Positions 33,661 through 44,900 of a stretch of 64,000 bases of DNA are shown in pieces. The stretch lies in the NCBI GenBank assembly GCA_003313425.1, contig NHZP01000042.1, positions 1-64,000 on the forward strand, written 5' to 3'. The notes under the pieces were generated by a model. The model was given only the letters and a program-made list of their open reading frames with translations. It did no database searches and was not told where the DNA came from. Position 1 is the first letter of the stretch. Every line of letters begins with the position of its first letter. The DNA is from Pseudopyrenochaeta lycopersici (Eukaryota; Ascomycota; Dothideomycetes; Pleosporales; Pseudopyrenochaetaceae). A program made the position numbers and the translations under genes.

Positions 33661-36267
33661 CAGTGATGCATTGAATCCGGGCCGCTTCAACGCTGATTCA
33701 ATGAATCTGAATCGCAGTCCCGCTTCAGATTCAATGAATCAGGGCCTGCGTCAGAATCAGTTGGTTCAATACATATAGATGGACCGTGATAGGTTCTGCG
33801 CTGAGCTTAGTAGGTTCCACGTCGGACAGGTACAGCCAATCCCTGTGCCAAGATTACTCTTAGACGAAACAACGCCGCAACCAATGAGTTGTATAGTTTT
33901 AGACAGTTTTGTATTAGTTATAACGCTGGCTCCTCCTTCATTTAAGTCCGTTTTAGTTCTTTTAACCCGCCTTTAATAAGATTATCGTTAACAAGTGCCT
34001 ATCAAAGTTCCATATACACGCTGCGATCTTAATATCGTTATAACATGCCTTCTCAGAGCCTCTAGCAGCTGAAGCGCCTGTTTATGACCTTCCTAGCGAT
34101 GACGAGAGCGACGCCCCTTCTACTGCTCTTGCTGCCGTGGAAAATGACCCTCCAGAGGCCAATAGCGAGGTGAACAGTAGCCGGACCAAGAAACGTACTC
34201 GTGGGGTTGTTTTGACAGATATTTGGGCCGCAGCTCGTGAACCAAAGGAGGGAGAGGAGCCCAGGGATAAGCATGGCCATCGATGGTTCTATTGCTCGAT
34301 TTGTAAGTGGAAGGGTGCCGCTTTATACCGTATACGAACGCACCTTTGTTCGCATAATATACGGATTGACGATGCTCAACTACCGCTTAGCATAGTCGAA
34401 TGGCCAGAGTTTTACGCGCTTATTGCTTCCGTCAACTACGTAGCCGCGAACATAGTTAAAGCAAGCCGCAATAAAGTTCTAGAACTCCTTAAGTCAAGCT
34501 TCTTTATGCACAAAGACCAAATCAAGACACGGCTTTAAGAATCGCTTACCTGGATACACTTCTCTATTGATATGTGCAGTTCTCTAGGAAAGACTGGCGT
34601 GCTAGGAGTTGTAGCTCACTTTATAGACAAGTCCTTAAAAAAGGTTGAAAAGGCGCTTTTAGCTCTTAGAGAACTGCCTGGGACTCACAGTGGGGAAGCT
34701 TAACCTGAACACGTTCTACAAGTTATCAATGAGTATAATCTTGTAAACAAGATTGGCTTCTTTACTCTTAACAACCACGGTGCCAATGATAAAATGCTAC
34801 GAGCGGTCGCACGCTCTATCTCACGCCTTGATCCTACACGGTGTCGAATTCGCTGTAACGGCCACATCATCAACCTCGTTGTACAAGCATTCTTGTTTGG
34901 AAAAGACAAAGAAGCCACAGAAGAAGCTATCCGGCAGATCGGCGAGCTTTCAAAGCAAGAGCGGAAGGGCAGCAGGGAGAGACTACAAACAGCTGCTGAA
35001 TGGAGAAAGCTTGGCCTACTTGGAAAGTTACACAACCTTGTGATCTGGATACACTCTTCTACAAGACTCTACTAGGCCTGGATTCGGCTTACTGGCCGTA
35101 TGATACCCAGAGACAACGAGACAAGGTGGAATTCATGGTGGTTGATGATACACGTAGCGCTTAAGTTCCGTAAAGAGATGAATAACTTTGTACAAGACTA
35201 CTGGCTGGAGGATGAAATTAAAGAGGATTATTTAGATCTAAATGATTGGCAAGAACTGATAGAACTTCACGACTTCCTTCTCTCGTTCTGGGAGATTACA
35301 CAGCGCACGCAATTCGATATTCAAAGCCTTGATTAGGCTCTGTCAGCAATGGACTTCCTACACCTCTATTTTACTTCCTAATCTGCTCTATACAAAGACC
35401 GCAAAGATCTCGCAATGGAGAACCGCCTTGTGACTAGTTGGTTCAAGTTTAGAGAGTACTACAAAATGACAGAAGAGTCTCCAGCTTATGCTGCCGCAAT
35501 TCTTCTGCATCCTTTACTTTGTAAAGCTTGTCTCCAGAACTTAGATTCGTGGGAGAAAACTGACATTAATAGGGCAGTTCGGGAGGTTAGAAAATTATGG
35601 AAAGATCACTTTAAGCTAGCTATAGAGCAGCGCTCTACTTAAGATACGCTAGAAACGCCATACGAGCGATGGAAGCGCGAGAGGTATTTAAATATAGGTG
35701 TTGGTAGTACAATAGGTGATGACTTTGAGCGTTTTATTATAGTATGTTTGCTGAATGTTCTTTATAGTTAAGCTAATTAATTCTACAGGCTACTCCTTAT
35801 TCTATTGGTGAACAGTCTCCTCTTGAATACTGGCTTGAGCTAACGCAGCAGAAGACGTACTCTGAACTCAGTTTAATGGCTATCACAATATTCTCTATAC
35901 CCGCGATGTCCGCAGAGGTGGAGCGTGTATTTAGTAGTTCTCGGCGTACGACCTCATGGGATCGAACGAGGCTTTCAATCAAGACGCTAGAGATGCTGGA
36001 GTGCTTGAAGCATTGGATCACGAGTGGGCTTTCTTATGAGACTTTTCTGACAGATGAGGCGGTTCAGAGGGCTATAGAGTCTACGGAACAGGAGTTTGCG
36101 TGACTAGAGGCTAAATTAGAAGGTAACAAGTCATAATACTACTGCTACACCGTACATCATACATCACCGCTTCAAATTAGTGAATCAAACTGAATCCGAT
36201 CCCTGATTCAATGAATCATCCTGAAGCATGCTCTGCTTCAGGATCAGTCCGGTTCAATGCATCACTG
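33661..36267 (+). mobile_element. Twin hAT element, left copy (2,607 bp)
   Basis: The terminal inverted repeats begin CAGTGATGCATTGAA. Subterminal sequence is rich in the palindrome GATTCAATGAATC. The flanks are gcggaagg on the left and gttgacag on the right, so this copy has no target duplication of its own. All encoded peptide segments are the same as in the inverted copy at 58945-61551, and the lengths match exactly. The left flank octamer is the reverse complement of the octamer left of the other copy. Confidence 0.93.
34137..36103 (+). pseudogene. hAT transposase broken by six in-frame stops (left twin)
   Basis: The reading frame stays constant from 34137 to 35642, apart from stops at 34536 (TAA), 34701 (TAA), 35073 (TAG), 35334 (TAG), 35379 (TAA) and 35640 (TAA). 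A short intron (about 35742-35790, ending ttctacag) precedes the final exon. Domains in order are an acidic N-terminus, a BED-type finger (WFYCSICKWKG, then RTHLCSH), the RNase-H-like region (GVLGVVAHFIDKS, NKIGFFTLNNHGANDK, RCNGHIINLVV), and the dimerisation domain with IFSIPAMSAEVERVFSSSRR. The stops rule out a full-length product under the standard code, so the element is probably mobilised in trans. No stop is TGA. Confidence 0.88.
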
Positions 36268-36518
36268 GTTGACAGCGTTGGAGTCAGAAGTAGAGGCGAG
36301 TTTGGCTATTTGCATCGATAACAGACCTTTTGAATAATTGTGGGATGCGTTGGGAGCTCCCGTCCGCTAGAATAGCCTCTGAAGCGCTTTGTCCAGTGAA
36401 CTCATTCTTCAACCGGAGCAGTTAATTCGTCCTGGCACGGTTCTTACTGCACCTCAAAGCTACTCTAAGAAGGGACGGGTATGATTGGGTTAATACATTA
36501 TACCTAAGAATGTATTAG

Positions 36519-37387
36519 CTACGTCTTAGTTGGATTTGAGGACATCGGTCTTCGCACTTTGCCATACAGAGCCTCGAAATCCGCCCTGCAAGCACCTGGT
36601 GCAGTGAGCTCGAAGGCTTTCACCGTCACTCGATCCACTTTCTGCATTGCCTCTGTGTCATTGCGGAAGATCTTCTTGGTCCAGAAGTCCCTAATGGTAT
36701 CATCAAGATAGCAGAGATTTGGCTATTTAGTATGGTCAGTACTTCCGAACTACTTACAGATATGGAGCTTACCTCGTGGCATTTCATGGCAAACATTGTA
36801 TGCGTCGTGCCCAACCTCATCTCCCCTGCCAGCCCTGGGACGTCCAATTGAACATCGAATGCGACCTGTAATCCGTGTGGCGGAAGATCTTTTCGAGGTC
36901 TCCTTCTTATGGTTCGATATAGCGGCCAAACGAGCCCACCATTGTTTCTCGAAGTATGGATTCCCCGCACCCTTGTATCCTTGGTATTCGCGGATTTTGC
37001 TATAGATCTCGCCATCGTCGGGCTTCTTTTCAGCTGAGTACTCTTCGATCAGAGTCGTCTTCAGTTCCTGGTCGAGATCTAAAAAGAAAAGAAAAATTAG
37101 CGGCTTCTTTGGATTCGGAAAAGAGAAGTCATACCTTCAAGATACAGGTCCACCGTCCAACGCCTATCCTCTAGTGGAAGGACTTGGGCTGCTGCTAGCG
37201 TTCGGTGGCGTCCGTGGAGGCACTCCAACCGATAACAGGGCGGAAAATCTAGCTCCGGATAATCATCACGTGCATCTTCTAGGAGCCGCTTAGTGGAGGT
37301 TCTAGAAGCTTCTATGGCAGCGTCTAACTGCGGCTGGCTGATGAGAGAAACATCGACTCTACAAGTCACGTCTTGCAGGCAGTGCAT
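36519..37387 (-). pseudogene. DUF3723-like gene, truncated and frameshifted
   Basis: Three exon-like blocks resemble the fungal DUF3723 family. The first is at 37097-37387 (CLHGRHRTLAAAQV and RRWTVDLYLEG). After an intron ending ctttttag comes DLDQELKTTLIEEYS with EKKPDDGEIYSKIREY and EKQWWARLA. After a frame change near 36880 comes LDVPGLAGEMRLGT with FAMKCHE. The last block, IRDFWTKKIFRNDTEAMQKV, follows a second intron with a GTAAGC donor and ends at 36519. The 5' part is missing; the homology stops near 37390, close to a hAT fragment. DUF3723 genes are of unknown function but are known as recurrent cargo of fungal giant Starship elements. Confidence 0.7.
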
Positions 37388-37434
37388 ACCTACAGCTGAC
37401 GATAACCTACAGTCTATACAGTTCAGGGATCACG

Positions 37435-37735
37435 TACAGAAATCAAAGGACAAGGATAAAGGTGAGCAGAAAGGATTCGAAGGCTGGGGAGCAACTCCTG
37501 CTTTGGAGAAGCCTCATAATCTTGCTGTTTGGCTTCGTTCTAGTACGATCCATCACGATTTGTGGATGCTTGAAGTCGGAATCACTTTAGGCATTGATAA
37601 TGATACAAGATGGTCATCGTGGTTCCAGGTCATTAAGCGTGCGAACAAAACGAGGGATGGAATCAAGGATTTTATCGCAAAACACGATGTTATACTAGAA
37701 CGTACAGAAGAATTTCTATCTGTTTTCAATAGTGG
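37435..37735 (+). pseudogene. Internal fragment of a hAT transposase
   Basis: The plus frame shows PHNLAVWLRSSTIHHDLW and DNDTRWSSWFQVIKRANK, which match the central region of hAT transposases just before the middle helical insert. There are no terminal repeats or dimerisation domain. It lies between the DUF3723 remnant and the 3' end of the SPT23/MGA2-like gene and differs from the other hATs here. Confidence 0.7.
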
Positions 37736-38213
37736 AGCAGACGCCGAGACACGCCCCGGTGCGTGCGCCGGCCTCCTCCTATGGGCGCACGCGCCCGCCG
37801 CGTTTGCCCAGGCATGCCGGCATGATTTCCAGTTCCGAGCCAGCCGCAGAGAAAGCAATAACCCCACAACGCCATTCATGCCTTAGGGTTTGCTTTAGCG
37901 CTTAAATCCGTCTTCGTAACTCGTCCATCATAGACAGGGAGCCCTATCCCTCAAAATCCCCGCCCGCCACGTCGAATACGGCGCGGGCCCTCTTCTTCCG
38001 GCCTTGGTCCCAGGATCGCGATGCAGATCGTGACTGATGCCTAGATGGTGGTTGCGATGTAAGCCTTTGAGGGTAGTGATTAGGTTGTGAATATTTTGGT
38101 TGTTGAGAGTTAAAGCTTAAGGCCTGAGAGAAGCTGTCCAGGGAGTGCGGACGATGACGTGGATACCCTGCCTGGCTTGGGACCTGATCTATTGGACTAA
38201 CCATCGGTGTATT

Positions 38214-39812
38214 TTAGGAGTTTTGGTTACGCTGATGCATAGAATATTGCGTCGTAGGTGCAGGCGCGGAGATTGCAGCACCAGGAAAAGTCAGTGAAGT
38301 CTGACGAGACATCTGAGGCGCGACAGTATGGTTGGTAATCTGATTGTACTGGCCATCCGTAGAGGTCATCGGACTCTGAAATTGCGAGATGACTGGAGTA
38401 GTACGTTGCGAGTATGCACCGTAAATGGTCGGGTTATGTTGAAACAGGGGAACCGAGTATTGCCATGGTAACAAATCTTGACGCATGGTGGGATTTGTGG
38501 TGGAGATCGCCAGAGGGTGGTGTAAAACGTCTGCCGGGGCTTCCTTGTTCTTGTGGTCGTCAGTGATCTGGATGATTTCTGAGGCATGTTGACTAAGCAG
38601 GGTGTCATTCTCGTCCATGAAGGTGAAGATAACCCTATAGCCGACGGGCGACTTTTCCTCCTGGTGCCTGCAGTAGCATGCTATCCGCATCGCGAATTCC
38701 ACCTTCTTTGCGGCTGAAGTGTACTGGCCATTTGATTCCATGTCTTGCCACCTCTTGAATTCTTTCTCGTTGACTATGATGATACGTTCGTCCTCATATT
38801 GAGTCCATTCGTTCTCGTCCTCGTCCTCGTTGCGCTTCTTCTTGCGGTCATATCGCTTCCGCTCACGCTCCTTGCAGCCTTCGCAGATGAGGAGCGCGCC
38901 ACCTTTCTGTGGGTGAGCCGGATCGTCCTTGTCGATCTCGTTGATAGCAACTCCTTGTGGTCTCCTTGGTGTCTTTTCGTCACCTCGGGCACGTCGCAGT
39001 GCACGGTCCATTTTGTCCTTCTTGTCCACCGCAGTGGCACAGACAAGAGAGAGACGAATGCGAACTGCACCATCCCTTCTCTCGTTTGCTTGAATCTCGT
39101 TGTCACTCGCAAGCTGTTTGGGTTTGGAGAGGGTGTTACGGGGAAAGCGAGCCCACTTGAAGTGGTCTGGCAAGGGATCCAAAACGATGGTCATCTTGAT
39201 CTGGGTCTCGGCACGGGTTTTGGTCTTGCTTGGGAAAACAGAAACTGTGGGTCGCTCTATGGACTGTGGGATATAAATGACGTCCGGGGTGGTAGAGCGC
39301 AGGTGAGAGTCGTCTGTCCGACATGTCATAGCTTCCTGGCACAAAAAATCGTTGTTTGTCTCGGGCGAGCTGGTTTGGCTTTGATCCCGAGCGAAGTCTC
39401 CTGGCGAGTTGTTGTTGCTGAAGATGAAGTCGGCGTTTGGCGATGGCGTATTGGATGCCTGTGATGAGTACGGAGTCTCGAGGAATGCGTCGAAGTCAGC
39501 AGGGTCGTCGTCCTTGGCGCAAGAGTAGCTCTGCTCCTGCTGGAGATGTGGCAGCCGAGTGAGGTCTATGGTCGAGTCCTGGTTCCTGTGTCCAAGCTCA
39601 GTCGAGGTGGAAGAGTCATAAGCAACGTCGAACGGGGCGTCTCCATAGGTGTCGAATTCGGAAGCCAAGGGCGATTTGAAGAATGTGCCGGAAGTGGTGT
39701 AGCCGTAACTCAACTTGGCGGGGTTGACAGACTGATTGGGGTTGTAGAGGGTGTCCATGATGATAGATGGTGTGGAGAAGATATGTGGCCCACTCCAAAA
39801 TGGGTCGGACAA
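38214..39812 (-). CDS. SPT23/MGA2-like transcription factor, C-terminally truncated
   Basis: A single exon encodes 532 aa. After a disordered N-terminus (about 1-190) comes the SPT23/MGA2 DNA-binding region. It shows a TRAETQIKMTIVLDPLP start, FPRNTLSKPKQLA, LLICEGCKERERKRYDRKKK, DERIIIVNEKEFKRW, AMRIACYCRHQEEK and YRVIFTFMDENDTLL through ITDDHK. In yeast, Spt23 and Mga2 are ER-anchored precursors released by ubiquitin/proteasome processing to induce OLE1. Full-length members continue into an IPT/TIG domain, ankyrin repeats and a membrane helix. Here a TAA stops the frame at 38214; the frame then stays open to 37944 with QGRKKRARAVF, and no IPT or ankyrin sequence follows. The product would be soluble. 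Whether it is a functional short factor or a decaying duplicate cannot be decided from the sequence. A second start at 39758 (MDTLYNPN) is possible. Confidence 0.75.
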   Translation of the reverse strand: MSDPFWSGPHIFSTPSIIMDTLYNPNQSVNPAKLSYGYTTSGTFFKSPLASEFDTYGDAPFDVAYDSSTSTELGHRNQDSTIDLTRLPHLQQEQSYSCAKDDDPADFDAFLETPYSSQASNTPSPNADFIFSNNNSPGDFARDQSQTSSPETNNDFLCQEAMTCRTDDSHLRSTTPDVIYIPQSIERPTVSVFPSKTKTRAETQIKMTIVLDPLPDHFKWARFPRNTLSKPKQLASDNEIQANERRDGAVRIRLSLVCATAVDKKDKMDRALRRARGDEKTPRRPQGVAINEIDKDDPAHPQKGGALLICEGCKERERKRYDRKKKRNEDEDENEWTQYEDERIIIVNEKEFKRWQDMESNGQYTSAAKKVEFAMRIACYCRHQEEKSPVGYRVIFTFMDENDTLLSQHASEIIQITDDHKNKEAPADVLHHPLAISTTNPTMRQDLLPWQYSVPLFQHNPTIYGAYSQRTTPVISQFQSPMTSTDGQYNQITNHTVAPQMSRQTSLTFPGAAISAPAPTTQYSMHQRNQNS

Positions 39813-41921
39813 TCAAGGTGGATAGATGATGGTGGGCAAGGAAAGAAAATCAGACGAGGAAGTCACCAGAGAGTCGAAAGAAGCGACTCTCTAGGAATCT
39901 ATAAAGATGCGTACACTACCAATATTAGGGCACACGGTTCAAGGGCGACAGAACTGTGGAAAAGCTCGAGGGAAGGCGAGGGGTGCAGAGGGAAAAAATG
40001 TGGACTGTGGACGAGCGAAAGCGCAGGCCTAGTATTTCTCACAGTGCAGAGGCCCCCGTCTGTTCGCCGCCTTCTAAACATCAATCCGCCCAGGAGGCCC
40101 CTGCTGCCGGTGCATGAGCCTACATTACGAGCATCAACCAGCGCCTTGTACAGGTACTTTCGACGACATCACTCGAGTATGGGGAGTTCGGCTCAGACTG
40201 CCGCTGCCGGCATGAACCGGACCCATGTCCCACAGCACGTTGCAATGACGCTTTGCTCGCTATCAAATTCTGCTTCTGAGGCGTCTCACAGTCTCACGAA
40301 GTCTCATACAGCGTATCTCGAAATGAGACTATACAGCACCATGAGACTCGAGACTCCTCACACGCATATAGACTCCCCGAATGTCGTTAGGACATTTGTG
40401 TTCAGCCTAGTCCAGCGATCTACCCATTGTCTTCTCCTGGCAATTATTTTCGATAAATATCATATACAATTCTATTGCCGACCTCGTTGGCAAAACTATT
40501 GGGTACGCTAACGCACCTACGTGACTTCGCTTCGCTCGTCCCTGAGAACCAATCCGACTAAATCCTTATCTGATAGTTAGGATCTCAACATTTGCGAATG
40601 ATCCTGCATCTAGCCCAGCCGCAGTGTCGTATGGTGCAGAGGCTCGCATGCGCGGCGCAGCAAAGACTTCTCCGAGACCTGTCTCTGGCCCACAATTTGG
40701 CTCTCTTGGCATCCGCTCTCCCAACAGGCACATTTTGGCGAAACAGCTCTGCCCGGATCTCCAATTTCATCCTCAAAAAGTGACGCATCGTTGCGAAAGT
40801 CTACTTAGGGAGTTATAGGACAGAGAGTGGGAAAAACGAGCAACTGTAGTTAGTATAGAAATTAACTGTGATCAGCATGACGTTGTGGCGCCGAAGCCCT
40901 GCTGCATATACTGGCCACAAAGTCCTGCAACGCGCTGCGGTTTCGCGTGCCGCGGCGAACTGCACACGATCTCTCTCCCCGTCGCTTTCGTCGTGTTTCC
41001 ATCCCCCGACCCGATCATGATAGTTTGCTCAGACCTAGTGCTGGGCCCCCGGTTGTGGTTGGTTGACAAGTTCAAAGAAAAAGAGTTCCGTCCCTAGATC
41101 TCAATTCTTCAGCATTTACGGCGGCTACTGCGTCTCTTTATTCCTCTCTTTGAGCAGTACGGCATGTGCCGAAGACCACCTCCCGCCTCTATAGTCGCCC
41201 TAATTAGCAGTCGTCTGCGCCAAGATTAGGTCCCTTCGCAACAGCGACATAGCACAAAGTTAATGCCTACAGCGACTGCAGCACAGCGAGATGACATCAA
41301 GGAGCGGGCGGCTCGGAAGCAGCTGCAACTCATAACACACCTACTCTAGGTCAAGGTATCTGTCCTATATCTCGTCTAAGACTTCTGATTAGTCGATCAT
41401 GTAGCCCCAGGTTAAGGATGATATTACGGAGAGTTATGCACTAACTACCTATACACGATCTAGCGCCGCGATCCGACCGAAGTATCAGAGAAGATAGTTT
41501 AAGAATGTGGCTTTTGCTTTTATCAAGTAGACACAAACGTTGTAACTGACACATTGGCCCATTTTTTATTAATCCGGTAGGTTGAAGCTCAGGCGCCCAT
41601 ATTAAAATGATCACCGTGAGGAGCAAGACGGCGGAATAGCAGCCAATTAGAGTTATGACATCAAGTTCGAGAATGAGCAGAACAAAAGATTCCCTCGGCA
41701 CCCAACCTCGTCGGTGCAGCGAGCGCGGAGTGGTTAAGGTCGAGATCAGCATGAGCGAGCTACACACGTCTGCGAATTAATTTTACATGTTCTAACGATT
41801 TCGATGGGAGAAACGTACAAACGGGTCTAGGCCCATTCATGCTCCTCCGTTTGATGCGGCCTAGGCATTACCATGCATTAGCGTGCAGAGCATCCGAGGT
41901 TCCCCGCTCGGAACCTGCGAG
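39813..41921. other. Upstream region of the SPT23/MGA2-like gene and unassigned DNA
   Basis: The promoter of the minus-strand factor lies near 39813-40500, a stretch with repeated GTCTCA/GAGAC words around 40280-40370. A minus frame at 41441-41767 has two hydrophobic runs (LLILELDVITLIG, VLLLTVIILIW) but no recognised family. The right end is the target duplication CCTGCGAG of the hAT. Confidence 0.4.
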
Positions 41922-44900
41922 CAGAGATGTCAACAATCAAGCCGATCAAGCCCTCGTCGTCGGCTTGGCTTGAGGCTTGATTTGGAGTCGTTAGGCTTGA
42001 CTTGTTTGACTTGATTGCTTAGATGAGGCTGGCTTGGCTTGAAGCTTGATCGGTGGCTTGATTGTTTATTGTTGTAGAGATCGCTCGGCTATACTAATTA
42101 CTCGACCTCCTGGCCCCAATAGCACAACTTGTATATAGCGTCTATTTCAGTGTCAGTTATTCTTGCTGTAGCAACGCTGCTGCCTTGATCAAAGCCAGCC
42201 TTATACCACCGCCTTATACACTGAATAGCAGCCAGTAACTGGGGTGAGATCTTCCGCCTTCGGGGCTCAAGCAGGTCGCCAAGCTCGCTGAACATACGCT
42301 CACACTCGCAGCTTGACGCTGGGATAGAGATGACGTCGATAGCCATCTTAGAGAGATTAGGGTAGCGATCGCGCAAGCTTACCCAGTATTTAATTGGGAA
42401 GTTTGCGGCATCACTACCCTTCTCAACCCTTGGCTCGCACCTCTTCCACCTATTAAACTCGTCTATCTCGCTGTCCTCAGCAGCCGCGCTAGCCTCAGGA
42501 TCGATGAGGGCTTCAATAGCCTCGTCGATATCGTTGGTAACAACCTTTGGCCGCCTCACTAGGCGTGGTGAGCGGTTGTATTCAGCCCAAAGCGCGCGGA
42601 ACGCGCAATTATTAGCGTCCAGCCACTCAGGCTTGTCAGCCCAGGCAACGTCGCAGTAAGTTTTATAGCGCGGATGGAGTATCGTTGCCGCGTAGTACGC
42701 TGGTGAGAGGTCGAGTTTATTGTAGTAATCGCTAGCCTTCGCCCAGGCAGCGCGAAGGTTGATCGCGAGATGGTCCTCAGGCGCGTCGTCGTGCGCATTA
42801 TAGTCGACTGCCTCGTACACCTTGACGCGCTGCTCGTAGTAAGTAAGTATAAACTCAAAGACTGGGATGACCTCAGCAATAGCGCCATAACGGCCACTTT
42901 TGCCGCGACCTTCAAGCCGCTTTGTTGCCAACTTTAGCGGCTTTAGTACGTCTATGTACTCAGTAACGACCGCCCAATCGGCGGCTGTTAGCCCGTCCGA
43001 TCGCATCCAGGGCGCTGCCTCCGGCAGCTTGTTGCCGCGACTTATCGCGTACGTGTCCTCATCTCGCACGCGGCGTATATGGTGGTTAGCGTAGGCGTTA
43101 ACTGCTGGCTGCAGTTCCACGGCGCGCTCAAAGGCAGAGTAGTACGAGTTCCAGCGCGTGACAACTGGCTTGATTGGCTCAAGTATCCTGTGTTGATCTG
43201 TGGGCAGCTCAGCGTTAGCGAGGCGCTGAAAGTTTTTAAAAAGCTCATGTTGTTGCGGCGTTTTGATGTAGTTAATAACGCTAAGAAGCACGCCTAAAGG
43301 CCCATCCTCGCGCCATTTGCGCATTAACTCGCTCTCAGCAGCAAGCTCACCGCTATCGTTGTCGTACGCGTCGTCGTTGTTACCCCAGAGTAGCGTCTGA
43401 CCGATGAGGTTAAGGATGTGAGGGCCGCAACGGAGGCGGCGATGGGGAGCGATGAAGCCCATCTGCTGCGCGAGCTTGAGGACGGCAGCGTCGTTGTTAG
43501 TAGCGTTGTCAAGCATAAAGTAGCCAACTGTACGCGGATTTATGCCGAACTGCTGCAGCGTTTTGCTAACTACTTCAGCAATCTTCTCGCCAGTGTGAGC
43601 GCCCGTCAGCTGCGGCAGCGCGATAGGTACGTCTACAAGGTCACCAACGCTGTTAACGTAGTGAGCAACAACGCCTAAGAAGCCACGCTTGCCGCCTTTA
43701 GTCGTCCAGCTGTCAAAGCTGATGTGGACCTTGCTTATTGATTGCGACAGCTCAGCGACAACCTGCGGCTGCATAAAGTCGAAACGGCGCATTACAAAGC
43801 GTGAAACACTCGCATGGGAGGTCCACAATGCCGCCACTGCCTCAGGATTTGCAGCTTCAAGCAGCCGTCGAAACGCGGGGGACTCAAACTCAGAAATTGG
43901 ATGGTTGTTCTCGACGAGCCATGCGACAGCAGCATGTCGAAAATCCTGAATGCTAAAGCCGGCAAGCTCGTTGGCAACGTCTTGGGATACCTTGACTTTG
44001 CCGGCCTTGAAGACAGCGCGCAGCCCGCTCTTACCTGCCTTCGTCGCAGCGTGCGCTTTGCCTGGAGCTGCGTAACGATGGCCGCGTTTATTCTGCTCTA
44101 AATGGCGCGCTGAGGTCGACGTCGATAGCGTTGTTTCGTATATGCCGCCGCCACCAGCGTCGATAATCTTGTGCTCATGACAATAGCGACAGACAAAGAA
44201 GGTGCGGTCTGGGTCCTTAATGAGCGCAACGCGAAAGCCGTAGAGGTATACCCAGCTCTTTTTCTGCCTCTGCGTAGCCAACGGCTTGCAGTATTGAGGT
44301 AAACGTGACCAATTAATCCCCTCGAAGTCGTCTGCAAAGCGCTCATCAAAGCCCTTACTACTATTATTATTATCTTCTAACGTAGCTACTGTTGCAGCCT
44401 TGCTGCCCTCAATAGACGTGACGATCGCAACGTTAGGCTGAGACTCGCGCAACTGCGACTCAAAGGTGGGTGGCTCGGTAGCCTGAGACGCGGCAGTCGT
44501 CAGTGCTTTGCGCGGCGATAGACGCTGAGATAGTTGCTGGGTCGTATTAACGTCGACAGGCTGGGACTCGATGCTACAAGCAGCGACCCTTAGGCGCTTG
44601 TTCGGGACAGCAGCGCTGTTACGGGGACGTTTAGGGGCTTTGTTAAGCGGCATAGCAACAATAGGGGCGTAAAAAACCACTAAGTAACTGTCTATATAGG
44701 CAAAGGCGACAGTATAGGTAGATGACGCGTAAGATGGACGCGTAAAGTAGCTTTAGGTAGGTAGCTGAGATGCTTACTAAGCTAACTATAACACCAGGAA
44801 AGTATCGCGAGATCGCTCGTACAGCAAACTTAGTAGCCTCATTGAAATCGAAGCTAAAACATGTTGCTGAACACTCCCGCAACACTAAAACATCAAGCCA

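Noticed and set aside
38745..39464. 239-codon plus-strand frame opposite the transcription factor
   Set aside because: Antisense shadow of a real coding exon with biased composition; no domain.
38214..39812. Velvet-family regulator as an identity for the 532-aa protein
   Set aside because: The CxxC-ERERKR, IACYCRH and VIFTFMDENDTL order fits the SPT23/MGA2 DNA-binding region; velvet motifs are not present.
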